NCBI RefSeq assembly: GCF_900188445.1 | Contig: NZ_FZOR01000002.1 | Coordinates: 303,140-367,139, forward strand | Direction: 5' to 3' | DNA from: Actinomadura meyerae | GTDB lineage: Bacteria > Actinomycetota > Actinomycetes > Streptosporangiales > Streptosporangiaceae | Length of the DNA stretch: 64,000 nucleotides | Part shown: positions 28,710-37,044 of the stretch, in pieces | How the letters are laid out: the number at the start of each line of letters is the position of its first letter | Numbering within the stretch: position 1 is the first letter of the stretch | Notes under the pieces: generated by a model | Database searches by the model: none | What the model was told of the DNA's origin: nothing | What the model saw: only the letters and a program-made list of their open reading frames with translations | Program-made: the position numbers and the translations under genes

Positions 28710-29962
28710 GCCGCCGGCGCCACCTTCTGCATCGCGTTGATGACCCGGTCCATCGCGTCCCCGCCCTTGGGGTCGGTGAGGTTGGCCAGGAGCTTGAGGG
28801 TGAAGCGCATCAGCGTCGGGTGCGGCAGGCCGTGCGAGGTCAGGAACTTCATGACGCGCGGGTCGCCGATGGCCTGCACGAAGACGCGGGCGAGGGTGAA
28901 GTAGCCGCCGTGCTCGTCCTTCAGGATGCGCGGGTACTCGTAGAGGGTCCGCTCGCGCTGCGCCGGGGTGCGCCGGGCGAGCGCCTGCACCATGATGTCG
29001 GCGGCCAGCCGGCCGGACTCCAGCGCGTAGTCGATGCCCTCGCCGTTGAACGGGTTGATCATGCCGCCGGCGTCGCCGACGAGCAGCATGCCCCGGGTGT
29101 AGTGCGGCTGCCGGTTGAAGCCCATCGGCAGCGCCGCACCGCGGATCTTGGAGACCGCGTGCTCCTCGTCGAACTGCCAGTCCTCGGGCATCTGCGCGCA
29201 CCAGCGCTTCAGCATGCCCCGGTAGTCGACGTTCTGGAACGCCTTGCTGGTGTTGAGCAGGCCGAGGCCGACGTTGGAGGTGCCGTCCCCGACGCCGAAC
29301 ACCCAGCCGTAGCCGGGCAGGAGGCGCTCGCCGTCCCACAGTTCGAGCCACGCCTCCATGAAGTCGTCGTCGTGGCGCGGCGTCTGGAAGTAGCGGCGGA
29401 CGGCGACGCCCATCGGGCGGTCCTCGCGCCGGCGCAGCCCCATGGCGAGCGACAGCCGGGTCGAGTTGCCGTCGGCGGCGACGACGAGCGGCGCGCGGAA
29501 CTCGACCTCTTCACCGTCGAGGACGGCGGTGACCCCGGTGATGCGGTCGGTGCGGTCGTCCACGATGGGACCGGTCACGTTGCAGCCCTGCAGCAGCTGC
29601 GCCCCGGCCTTCGCGGCGTGCTGGGCGAGCAGCTCGTCGAGGTCGGTGCGCTTGCGGACGAGCCCGAAGTCGGGGAAGGAGGCGAGCTCCGGCCAGGGCA
29701 GCTCGACCTTCACCCCGCCGCCGTAGATGCGCAGCCCCCGGTTGCGCCCCCACCCCGGGTCGTTGGTGTCGACGCCCATGCTGACGAGCGCGCGGACCGC
29801 GCGGGGGGTGAGCCCGTCCCCGCAGATCTTGTCCCGCGGGAAGGTGGCCTTCTCCAGCAGGTACACGTCCAGGCCGGCCTGCGCCAGCCAGTAGGCGGTC
29901 GACGATCCGGCGGGGCCTGCCCCGACGACGATCACGTCCGCGTGTCGGGTGGAGTCGGTCAC
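28706..29962 (-). CDS. Geranylgeranyl reductase-family flavoprotein (MenJ-like menaquinone reductase)
   Basis: A 418-residue FAD-dependent reductase. ADVIVVGAGPAGSSTAYWLA is the FAD-binding motif, KATFPRDKICGDGLTPRAV the family's substrate-side motif, and LLVGDAGGMINPFNGEGIDYAL the second FAD motif. Members reduce isoprenoid double bonds; the mycobacterial MenJ saturates one unit of the menaquinone tail. The place between menG and nuoA supports a quinone substrate over an archaeal-type lipid. GTG start with AGAGGAAC upstream. A Rex operator lies 24 bp before the start. Confidence 0.88.
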   Translation of the reverse strand: MTDSTRHADVIVVGAGPAGSSTAYWLAQAGLDVYLLEKATFPRDKICGDGLTPRAVRALVSMGVDTNDPGWGRNRGLRIYGGGVKVELPWPELASFPDFGLVRKRTDLDELLAQHAAKAGAQLLQGCNVTGPIVDDRTDRITGVTAVLDGEEVEFRAPLVVAADGNSTRLSLAMGLRRREDRPMGVAVRRYFQTPRHDDDFMEAWLELWDGERLLPGYGWVFGVGDGTSNVGLGLLNTSKAFQNVDYRGMLKRWCAQMPEDWQFDEEHAVSKIRGAALPMGFNRQPHYTRGMLLVGDAGGMINPFNGEGIDYALESGRLAADIMVQALARRTPAQRERTLYEYPRILKDEHGGYFTLARVFVQAIGDPRVMKFLTSHGLPHPTLMRFTLKLLANLTDPKGGDAMDRVINAMQKVAPAA

Positions 29963-29985
29963 GGCGTTCCTCTTTAGCTCGTTCG

Positions 29986-30005
29986 CTTGTGAAGCACTTC
30001 ACAAG
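29986..30005. promoter_or_regulatory. Rex operator (ROP) upstream of the menJ-like gene
   Basis: A perfect inverted repeat, CTTGTGAAG-CA-CTTCACAAG, contains TTGTGAAGCACTTCACAA (29987-30004), an exact match to the Rex consensus TTGTGAA-N4-TTCACAA. It begins 24 bp before the start of the menJ-like gene. rex itself is in this window at 53157-53897. Rex leaves DNA when NADH/NAD+ rises, so this gene, and perhaps nuo by read-through, should be induced under oxygen limitation (inference). Confidence 0.85.
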
Positions 30006-30099
30006 GATCCGACGGGGAGTCTATTCCTTTATCACGACTGGTGGGTACTTCCGGGTCGGTCTGACTTTGGACCGGTCCGAACGGCGCCCGCCGCCGTGG

Positions 30100-30801
30100 T
30101 CAGCCGGGATTGACCGCGTGGTGCATCGCGGCGACCCCGAACGTGAGGTCGCGCCACCGCACCGCGTCCCAGCCCGCGTCCTGGATGAGCCGGGCCAGGC
30201 CCGCCTGGTCCGGCCACGCCAGCGTCGACTCGGCGAGGTAGCGGTAGGAGTCGGGATTGGAGCTGACCCGCGCCAGCAGCGGCAGCCCGTACTTGAGGTG
30301 CGCCTTGTGGCCGAGCGCCAGCAGCGCGTTCGGGGGGTGGCTCACCTCGCACACCAGCAGCCGGCCGCCCGGCCGCGCGACCCGGCGCAGCTCGCGCAGC
30401 GCCCGGCCGGTGTCGGCGACGTTGCGCAATCCGAAGGAGATGGTGACGGCGTCGAACGAGCCGTCGGCGAACGGCAGCGACAGCGCGTCGCCCGCCACGA
30501 AGCTCAGCCCCCGCACCCCCGCCTGCCGCCGCACGCCGACGCGCAGCATCCCGAGGGAGAAGTCGCACGCCACCGTGTCGGCGCCCGCCTCGGCGAACGG
30601 CACCGAGGAGGTGCCCGTCCCGGCCGCGAGGTCGAGGATCCGCTCGCCCGGCCGCGCGTCCAGCGCCCGGACGGCCTCCCGCCGCCACCGCCGGTCCTGC
30701 CCGCCGGTCATCAGCGTGTTCAGCAGGTCGTACCGCTCGGCGGTGCCGTCGAACATCGCCGCGACATCGGCGGGCTTCTTGTCAAGAGAGGCGCGGGTCA
30801 T
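30100..30801 (-). CDS. menG: Demethylmenaquinone methyltransferase
   Basis: A 233-residue UbiE/MenG-family SAM methyltransferase. [24 protein letters not shown] is the family opening, [20 protein letters not shown] is the SAM site, and [21 protein letters not shown] the C-terminal signature. It methylates demethylmenaquinone in the last step of the pathway. It lies upstream of the menJ-like gene, separated by 137 bp that hold the Rex operator, so the two probably have separate promoters. Confidence 0.95.
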   Translation of the reverse strand: MTRASLDKKPADVAAMFDGTAERYDLLNTLMTGGQDRRWRREAVRALDARPGERILDLAAGTGTSSVPFAEAGADTVACDFSLGMLRVGVRRQAGVRGLSFVAGDALSLPFADGSFDAVTISFGLRNVADTGRALRELRRVARPGGRLLVCEVSHPPNALLALGHKAHLKYGLPLLARVSSNPDSYRYLAESTLAWPDQAGLARLIQDAGWDAVRWRDLTFGVAAMHHAVNPG

Positions 30802-30887
30802 GACCCCACCCTAGAGACTGCCCGGACCCGCGCGCGCCCGTGGTCCCCCCTGGTTCGGCTACCGGCGGACCGGCTCGCCGGGAGCCG

Positions 30888-31127
30888 TCAGGCGTCCTCC
30901 TTGGTGAGGGACTCCTGGTACTTCCGCCGGCCCGCGCGGAAGCCGCGGGTGACCGCGGCGGACATGCGGTCGCGCTGCGCGGACAGCAGGACATAGCTGA
31001 CGACGCCGCTGATCAGCAGGGCGAGCAGCAGGAGCAGGTAGCCGCGGGCGCCGAACAGCGCCAGCACGCCCGCGGTCGCCGCGAAGATCGCGAGCCGCGC
31101 GACGGTGTAGAGGATGACGGAGCTCAT
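30888..31127 (-). CDS. DUF4229 membrane protein
   Basis: A 79-residue protein with two membrane segments (LYTVARLAIFAATAGVLALF, then GYLLLLLALLISGVVSYVLL) and the basic tail SAQRDRM...RGFRAGRRKYQE. This matches the actinobacterial DUF4229 family, found near menaquinone genes in many genomes. Function unknown. It is 45 bp downstream of the dehydratase gene and may be co-transcribed with it. Confidence 0.8.
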   Translation of the reverse strand: MSSVILYTVARLAIFAATAGVLALFGARGYLLLLLALLISGVVSYVLLSAQRDRMSAAVTRGFRAGRRKYQESLTKEDA

Positions 31128-31172
31128 GGCCCTTCGAGGTTAACCCCGCCCGCGCGCGCTCCGGCCCCGGGG

Positions 31173-32144
31173 TCACCTCAGCACGTCGAGGAGGAGCGCC
31201 GGGTCGACGTTGCCGCCGGACAGGACGGACACATAGGTGCGCCCGGCGGGGAGTCCGGCGCGGTGGTGCAGGTAGGCGGCGGTGGCGACGGCGCCGCCCG
31301 GTTCGGCGATCAGGCGGGCCTCGCGGGCCAGCCGGCGCATCGCGCCGCGGATCTCGTCCTCGGTCACGGTGACGATGCCGTCCACCTGGGCGCGCATGTG
31401 CGCGAACGGCAGGTCACCGACCCGCTGGACGCGCAGCGCGTCGGCGAGGGTCCGGCCGGTCTTCTCGGCGTCCCAGGTCACCGGCCGTCCGGCCGCCAGG
31501 GAGTCGCGGGCGTCGGCGGCCAGCTCCGGCTCGACGCCGATCACCTTCGCCTCGGGGCGCAGCGCCTTGACGGCGGCGGCGACACCCGCGATGAGGCCGC
31601 CGCCGCTGACCGGGACGAGGACGACGTCGACGTCCGGGCGGTCCTGGACGATCTCCAGCCCGACCGTGCCCTGCCCGGCGATGACCCGCGCGTCGTCGTA
31701 GGGCGGGATCAGCGTGAAGCCGTGCGCGGAGGCGAGCTGTTCCGCGGTGGCGGCGCGGGCCTGCCCGGTCGGCTCAACGTAGACGACCTCGGCGCCGAGC
31801 GCGATGCACCGCTCGACCTTCACGCCGGGGGTGGTGTGCGGCATGACCAGGACGGCCTTGATGCCGAGGGCGCGGGCCGCGTAGGCGACGGCCTGCGCGT
31901 GGTTGCCGCTGGAGTGCGTCACGACCCCCGCCGCGCGCTGCTCCTCGGTGAGGGAGGCGATCGCGGCGTAGGCGCCGCGCACCTTGAAGGCGCCGATCGG
32001 CTGCAGCGACTCGGCCTTCACCAGCAGCGCCGGCTCGGCGGAGGCGGGGTCGCGGGGGAACGGGACGAGCGGGGTCCGGACGGCGACCCCCGCGATGCGC
32101 TCGGCGGCGCGCTCGATCTCCGGCAGCGAAACAAGATCGGACAT
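31173..32144 (-). CDS. PLP-dependent threonine/serine dehydratase-like enzyme
   Basis: A 323-residue fold-type II PLP enzyme from ATG 32144; the longer frame runs 38 codons into the promoter region. The PLP lysine sits in QPIGAFKVRGAY, and SSGNHAQAVAYAARALG is the phosphate/carboxylate loop. PVSGGGLIAGVAAAVK is the second phosphate loop. It has no C-terminal ACT domain, so it is the catabolic/short type, not the isoleucine-regulated form. Serine racemase is an alternative that cannot be excluded. Confidence 0.85.
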   Translation of the reverse strand: MSDLVSLPEIERAAERIAGVAVRTPLVPFPRDPASAEPALLVKAESLQPIGAFKVRGAYAAIASLTEEQRAAGVVTHSSGNHAQAVAYAARALGIKAVLVMPHTTPGVKVERCIALGAEVVYVEPTGQARAATAEQLASAHGFTLIPPYDDARVIAGQGTVGLEIVQDRPDVDVVLVPVSGGGLIAGVAAAVKALRPEAKVIGVEPELAADARDSLAAGRPVTWDAEKTGRTLADALRVQRVGDLPFAHMRAQVDGIVTVTEDEIRGAMRRLAREARLIAEPGGAVATAAYLHHRAGLPAGRTYVSVLSGGNVDPALLLDVLR

Positions 32145-32340
32145 GGTCTCGAAGACTACTTCGCACGCCGCGGACCGGGGGCGCCGCAACCCGTTTCGCC
32201 CGTGACCTGGCAGGTCAAACGGGGTCAGAGCGAGTGCGGTGACGGCAGCGGCGAACACCCAGCGCGATCGCTCCTGCTCGGGAAACTACGGTCGGTGATC
32301 TTTTCCGAAAACAAGGGAGAAATCGGTCTTGACCCGCCAC

Positions 32341-32352
32341 ACTGTAAACAGT
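32341..32352. promoter_or_regulatory. Palindrome upstream of bldC
   Basis: ACTGT-AA-ACAGT, a 12-bp inverted repeat 39 bp upstream of the bldC start. It lies in a 247-bp divergent gap also serving the dehydratase gene. TTGACC at 32329-32334 is just upstream, but the spacing to a -10 is poor. Candidate operator only. Confidence 0.35.
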
Positions 32353-32391
32353 CCACCCGCGCCGAGAGCGGGACAAAGGGGGAGAGAAAAC

Positions 32392-32595
32392 GTGGAGAGC
32401 ACGAGCGAGCGCCTGCTGACCCCAGGGGAGGTCGCCGCCCTCTTCCGGGTCGACCCGAAGACGGTCACCCGGTGGGCCGCCGCGGGCCGTATCAGCAGCA
32501 TCCGCACTCCGGGAGGCCACCGGCGCTTCCGCGAGTCCGAGGTGCACGCGCTGCTGCGCGGCGAGGAGCCCGTCGCCGAGCATTCGGCCCGCTGA
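32392..32595 (+). CDS. bldC: Developmental regulator BldC (MerR-like DNA-binding)
   Basis: A 67-residue protein from GTG 32392, preceded by AAAGGGGGAGAG. It is essentially one MerR-type winged helix: LLTPGEVAALFRVDPKTVTRW, then AGRISSIRTPGGHRRFRESEV. Length and sequence match Streptomyces BldC, which lacks the MerR effector and dimerisation domain and binds direct repeats cooperatively to delay development. An in-frame ATG at 32329 would add 21 atypical residues and is not preferred. It is monocistronic and ends in a hairpin. Confidence 0.93.
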   Translation: MESTSERLLTPGEVAALFRVDPKTVTRWAAAGRISSIRTPGGHRRFRESEVHALLRGEEPVAEHSAR

Positions 32596-32604
32596 CGAGG
32601 CTCT

Positions 32605-32653
32605 GGCCGCCCGGACCGCCGCGCCACCGACGGTCCCTTCCAGCCGGGCGGCC
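32605..32653. terminator. Hairpin between convergent bldC and the 90-residue gene
   Basis: A 10-bp perfect stem (32605-32614 with 32644-32653, GGCCGCCCGG/CCGGGCGGCC) with a nested GACCG/CGGTC stem. Its place between convergent genes suggests a bidirectional terminator. Confidence 0.65.
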
Positions 32654-32700
32654 GGGGCATCGCACCCGCTCCCCGGGGGCGCCCCCGCGGTCCCTCGCGC

Positions 32701-32973
32701 TCAGTCCTCCGCGTCCCCCTTCCACTCCTCGAACCTGCGCAGCAGGTCCGCGTCCTCGTCCCGCCAGCGCCGCCGCCGCTCCGCCAGTTCCTCCTCGGTG
32801 AGCGACTCGGTGAGCAGCCGCTCGTAGTCGGGGTCGTCCGGGCCGATCTCGACGTAGGCGTCGGCGATGATCCGCCCCTCGGGCGCCTCGGCTCCGGGCT
32901 CGGCGCCGTCCGCGCCCGCGATGGCACCGTACGGAACCCGGAGCGTGCCGTCGGGGAGCCGGATCACGTACAT
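32701..32973 (-). CDS. Small acidic protein, unknown
   Basis: A 90-residue, strongly acidic protein. It begins MYVIRLPDGTLRVPYGAIAG and continues into a charged helix (LTEEELAERRRRWRDEDADL). The N-terminal half looks like small beta strands. No family recognised. It has good ATG and codon use typical of the genome. It lies 44 bp downstream of the metalloprotease gene and in the same direction. Confidence 0.6.
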   Translation of the reverse strand: MYVIRLPDGTLRVPYGAIAGADGAEPGAEAPEGRIIADAYVEIGPDDPDYERLLTESLTEEELAERRRRWRDEDADLLRRFEEWKGDAED

Positions 32974-33017
32974 CGTCGATCACCCTCGCCGTCTGCCGTC
33001 GCCGTCGTCACGGCTTC

Positions 33018-34040
33018 CTAGATCCCGTACTCGCGGTTGAAGAAGAGCATGACCTCAAGGGCCGTCCTGATGTTGCCGGCGAGCATATCCACGAGCGCGG
33101 GCCGCTGCCGGGAGGAGATCGCGGCGAAGGCGTCGGCGAAGAACTCGCGGCGGCCGAGCGCGCCCGGCTGCTTGTGGAAGGCGCTCGCCAGGTGCGGCAG
33201 GCACTCCTCGTACAGCCTGCGGAACGCGGGGCTGTCGGAGGTCCACTCGCCGTCCTCGCCGTCGATGTCGTCGAGGGCGTGCCCGACCTCGTGCAGCATG
33301 ACGTCGGGGGTCGGGGACGGCCGGTCCCCCACGACGATCTTGCGGTCGCCGTAGGCGCCGGCGCAGATGTCCCAGGTCGCGCGGCCCGACGGCAGCGGCC
33401 GGTCGCGCAGGTGGCCCATGTCGTCGAGCTGCGGGACGCCGCCCGGCCCCACGTAGATGCCGTCCAGCCCGGACGCGAGCTTCTCCTTCAGGGCCTCGGG
33501 CAGCGACGCCAGGCTCTCCACCGCGCCGATCACCTCGGGCGGCGGCGGGCCGTCCCGGACGTCCCACTGCCGGTGCAGGACGCCCTCCAGCACGCCGCAG
33601 TGGCGGCGGCCGTCGGCGGCGTGCGGCATGCCCGGCGGGTGCGGCTCGGCGCGGAGCCGGTCGTCGTCCAGCTCGAAGTCGCTCCACGAGTAGTCTCCGG
33701 CGCGCGGCCGCCCGAGCCCGCGCCGCGCGAGGCGGCCGGTCAGCCCGCGCGGGCCGCCGGCGGTGTCCAGGGCGCCGTCCGGCCCGGCGGCGTCCGGGCC
33801 CTCCACCGCGAAGTCGTCGTCGCGGCCCGCCTTGCGGAACCGGCCGAACCGGTCGCGCGGCTGGTTGCTGCGCGGCCGCGTCCGGCCCGAGTCGGGCGGG
33901 GACGAGGCGTAGGCGAGCTCGTCCCGGCCGCCCTCCCGGCCGGCGCCGTCCCGACCCGCCTCGGATCGGAACCGGCCGCCGCGGAGCACCTCCCGGGCCC
34001 GCTGCTCCCGGGGTTTGCGGTGGACGCCTTTGAAGCGCAT
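33018..34040 (-). CDS. Zinc metalloprotease with ATLF-like (anthrax lethal factor) domain
   Basis: A 340-residue protein. The first 110 residues are basic, Arg/Gly-rich and probably disordered. The C-terminal half has a gluzincin-type zinc site: MLHEVGHALDD (HExxH) and, about 50 residues on, REFFADAFAA with the third-ligand glutamate. ALKEKLASGLDGIYVGPGGVPQLDDMGHL and the helix spacing resemble the C-terminal domain of anthrax lethal factor. No signal peptide is seen, so export, if any, would be non-classical. Substrate unknown; a housekeeping or spore role is as likely as a toxin role. Confidence 0.7.
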   Translation of the reverse strand: MRFKGVHRKPREQRAREVLRGGRFRSEAGRDGAGREGGRDELAYASSPPDSGRTRPRSNQPRDRFGRFRKAGRDDDFAVEGPDAAGPDGALDTAGGPRGLTGRLARRGLGRPRAGDYSWSDFELDDDRLRAEPHPPGMPHAADGRRHCGVLEGVLHRQWDVRDGPPPPEVIGAVESLASLPEALKEKLASGLDGIYVGPGGVPQLDDMGHLRDRPLPSGRATWDICAGAYGDRKIVVGDRPSPTPDVMLHEVGHALDDIDGEDGEWTSDSPAFRRLYEECLPHLASAFHKQPGALGRREFFADAFAAISSRQRPALVDMLAGNIRTALEVMLFFNREYGI

Positions 34041-34190
34041 CGGGCTCCTCTGTCCGCGGGACCCGCGGAGTATCGAGCGGCGTTCGCCGCAGGACCGGGT
34101 CCCCGGAGGCAGGGTAAGCCGGAACCCGACATTCCGTCATCCCCGCGAGTCACACGAGGGAGCACGCGAGGGGACGAAACGGGCACAGCG

Positions 34191-34327
34191 CACCCCCCGG
34201 TTCGCTCCGCCTAGGCGTACTTTTCGAGGGGGGACGACCCCCCACACCCCCCGGTTCGCTCCGCTCAAGCGTACTTTTCGAGGGGGGACGACCCCCCACA
34301 CCCCCCGGTTCGCTCCGCTCAGGCGTA
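34191..34327. repeat. 54-bp tandem repeat with hairpins at the ccsB 3' end
   Basis: Two full 54-bp units (from 34199 and 34253) and a third partial one (from 34307 to about 34327) that runs into the ccsB stop at 34319-34321. Each full unit carries a six-G/six-C hairpin with an ACGA loop followed, on the minus strand, by TCGAAAAGT. The units differ at about two positions. They read as duplicated ccsB terminators. Confidence 0.9.
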
Positions 34328-35317
34328 GGAGTGCAACCCAGAGAACATGTAGTTCACACCGAAGAAGTTGAACATCAGCGCGGCGAACGCGACCAGCGAC
34401 AGGATCGCGGCCTTGCGGCCCTTCCACCCGGCGGTGGCGCGGGCGTGCAGGTAGGCGGCGTAGATGATCCAGGTGATGAAGGACCAGATCTCCTTCGGGT
34501 CCCAGCCCCAGTAGCGGCCCCACGCCTGGTCGGCCCAGATCGCGCCCATGATGATGGCGGCGGTCCAGATCGGGAAGGCGAACGTGGTGACCCGCATCGA
34601 CAGCCGGTCCAGGGCGTCGGTCGACGGCAGCCGGGACAGCACGCCGCCCGCCGCGGCGCCGCCGCGGGTCTGCGCCCGGTCCTTCACCAGGTAGAGCAGG
34701 GTCGCGGCGCCCGCCACGGTGAACGCGCCGGTCGCGATGATCGCGGCGGTCACATGCAGGGCGATCCAGTAGGAGTTCAGCGCGGCGGTGACCGGGCCGA
34801 CCGAGTCGTAGAGCCAGATGTTCGCGACGCCGAGCGCGACGGCCGCGGCGATCATGACGAACGCGCCGAGGAACCGCGCCCGGTAGCGGACGAGCACGAC
34901 CAGGAACGCGGTGACGGCGGCGAACGCGATCGCGGTGAGGAACTCGTACATGTTCCCCCACGGCCAGCGGTTCGCGGCGAGGCCGCGGGTCACCAGCACG
35001 CCGAGGTGGGCGCCCCAGCCGAGCACGTTCAGCAGGATCGCGAGCCGCGCCCAGTCGGCGCGGACGCGGCCCGGCTCCTCGGCGCCCGGCTCGGCGGTAC
35101 CGGGCTCCGCCGTGACCGCGGCGTCGTCCGCGACGGCCTCGGCGCCCGCCGCGCCGACCAGCACCTTCGCGGGCTCCGCCTCCGCCGGGGCCGCCGCTTC
35201 GGCGCGGCGGCGGCCGAAGCCCAGGTCGGCGGCGTAGGCGACCATCGCGACGATGTACATCACGACGGTGGTCAGCATGAGCTTGTCGCTCAGGTTCGCG
35301 AGGTCGGCAGTGCTCAC
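34319..35317 (-). CDS. ccsB: Cytochrome c biogenesis protein CcsB (heme exporter/lyase)
   Basis: A 332-residue polytopic protein from GTG 35317 with AAGGAG just upstream; an upstream frame overlaps resB and is rejected. NRWPWGNMYEFLTAIAFAAV and the tryptophan-rich WADQAWGRYWGWDPKEIWSF loop form the heme-handling WWD domain, flanked by histidines (HVTAAIIATGAF). With ResB it transfers heme to apocytochrome c outside the membrane (System II). Last gene of the four-gene operon. Confidence 0.94.
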   Translation of the reverse strand: MSTADLANLSDKLMLTTVVMYIVAMVAYAADLGFGRRRAEAAAPAEAEPAKVLVGAAGAEAVADDAAVTAEPGTAEPGAEEPGRVRADWARLAILLNVLGWGAHLGVLVTRGLAANRWPWGNMYEFLTAIAFAAVTAFLVVLVRYRARFLGAFVMIAAAVALGVANIWLYDSVGPVTAALNSYWIALHVTAAIIATGAFTVAGAATLLYLVKDRAQTRGGAAAGGVLSRLPSTDALDRLSMRVTTFAFPIWTAAIIMGAIWADQAWGRYWGWDPKEIWSFITWIIYAAYLHARATAGWKGRKAAILSLVAFAALMFNFFGVNYMFSGLHSYA

Positions 35318-35321
35318 CTCG

Positions 35322-37043
35322 TCACTCCTTCGGTTCGGGCGCCGACCCGGACTCCTGGTCGGCGTCGGGATCGGGGCCGGACTCGGGCTCATCGGATCCG
35401 GGCTCGGGGGCGGGCCCGTCCGCCGGACCGCGCAGCGCGGTCACGATGTCGTCGAACTCCGAGGTCGGGTTCCCCAGCGTGAGACCGCCGACCTCCACCA
35501 CCGTACGCCCGCCCTTCCCGGCGCTCGCACGGACCCACACCCTGCGCCGCCGGACCATGAACGAGGTCGCCACGCCCAGCACCGCGAGGATGGCCGCGAC
35601 CAGCGCCGGGATGCGGCCGGGGTCGCGGTTGACCGACAGGCTCGTCCACTCCTTGAGCCCGTCGAAGGTGACCGAGCCGGCGCCGTTCGGGAGCGTGAAC
35701 GTCTCCCCCGGCTCCAGCAGCTTCTGGCCGCCCTTGACCGGCTGCAGCGTCTTGCCGATGCCGTCCAGCTTGTAGACGGACTGGGGGGTGCCGTTGTCCA
35801 GGCCGATGTCGCCCTTGAACGCGGTGATCGTGACGACGGGCCGCAGCGGCGCCGGGAACGCCGACACGATCTGCTTGCCGTCCTGGCTGGCGACCGCCGT
35901 CGGCCACAGGATCGCGTAGAAGGCGAGCTGGTCGGGCTGCGCGTCGGGGACCTTGATGACGCCCTCGGACGTCAGGTTGCGCGGCTCCATCTCCAGGAAG
36001 GGCACGGTGTCCTGGAAGGCGACGTCGCCCTTGGCGTCCCGGACGGTGAACGCGGGGGCATAGCCGTGGCCGAGCAGGTAGACCTTCGCGCCACCGACCT
36101 TCAGCGGATGGTTGATCTTCAGGTCGTACGGCTTCTCCTTGCCGTCCGGGCTCTCCCGGTACCTGATCCGCGCGTTGAAGTCGGTGGCCAGGCCGCGCTT
36201 CCCGCCCTCGGTCTCGTACCGGGCCTTGAAGTCGTCCAGCGTCATCGTGAACGGCGCCAGCTCGCCGCTGCTGAAGGCTCGTCCCGGTTCGAACTGGTCG
36301 TACAGGCTGAGCGAGTTCGCGAACGTCTTGCCCTCGGTGAGCAGGACGTTCCCCCGGTACCCGAGCAGGTTGCCGAGGCCGAGCGCGAACAGCAGCGCGA
36401 GCAGCGCCAGGTGGAACAGCAGGTTGCCGGACTCGCCGAGGTAGCCCTTCTCGGCGGCGACTGAGCCGCCGGACTCGTCCACCCGGAACCGGCGCCCGCG
36501 CAGCGCCGTGCGCGCCTCGGCGAGGACCTCCTCCGGGGACGCGTCCGTCTCGTACGACGCCGACTGCGGCAGCCGGCCGAGGTTGCGGGGCGCCGCGGGC
36601 GGGCGGGCGCGCATCGACTTGTAGTGCTGGACGGCGCGGGGCAGCACGCAGCCCGCCAGCGACACGAACAGCAGGATGTAGATCGCCGCGAACCAGGGCG
36701 CGGCGAACACGTCGAACAGGGAGAACCGGTCGAGCCACGGCCCGAGCGTCCGGTGCTCGTCCAGGTAGGCGACGACCTTCTCCGGCGCCTGGCCCCGCTG
36801 CGGCAGGATCGACCCGGGCACCGAGCCGAGCGCCACCAGGAACAGCAGGATCAGCGCGGTGCGCATGGTGGTGAGCTGCCGCCACCCCCACCGCAGCCAG
36901 CCGAGCGGGCCGATGCCCCTCGGGTGCGGCGCCTCCCCCGGCGCCCGCCGCGCGGCGGGCGCCTCGGTACCGGACTCGCGGGGCTCGTCCGCGCGGTCCT
37001 CGCCGTCCTCGCGGTCCTTGAGGTCGTCCTTGATGTCAGTCAT
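35322..37043 (-). CDS. resB: Cytochrome c biogenesis protein ResB
   Basis: A 573-residue ResB/Ccs1 protein. WLRWGWRQLTTMRTALILLFLVALGSVPGSILPQ is the family-typical first membrane region, followed by further segments near 100, 210 and 480 and a large extracellular domain. N- and C-terminal tails are acidic and Pro-rich. It partners CcsB in System II heme ligation. It begins one base after the ccdA stop. Confidence 0.94.
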   Translation of the reverse strand: MTDIKDDLKDREDGEDRADEPRESGTEAPAARRAPGEAPHPRGIGPLGWLRWGWRQLTTMRTALILLFLVALGSVPGSILPQRGQAPEKVVAYLDEHRTLGPWLDRFSLFDVFAAPWFAAIYILLFVSLAGCVLPRAVQHYKSMRARPPAAPRNLGRLPQSASYETDASPEEVLAEARTALRGRRFRVDESGGSVAAEKGYLGESGNLLFHLALLALLFALGLGNLLGYRGNVLLTEGKTFANSLSLYDQFEPGRAFSSGELAPFTMTLDDFKARYETEGGKRGLATDFNARIRYRESPDGKEKPYDLKINHPLKVGGAKVYLLGHGYAPAFTVRDAKGDVAFQDTVPFLEMEPRNLTSEGVIKVPDAQPDQLAFYAILWPTAVASQDGKQIVSAFPAPLRPVVTITAFKGDIGLDNGTPQSVYKLDGIGKTLQPVKGGQKLLEPGETFTLPNGAGSVTFDGLKEWTSLSVNRDPGRIPALVAAILAVLGVATSFMVRRRRVWVRASAGKGGRTVVEVGGLTLGNPTSEFDDIVTALRGPADGPAPEPGSDEPESGPDPDADQESGSAPEPKE

Positions 37044-37044
37044 C

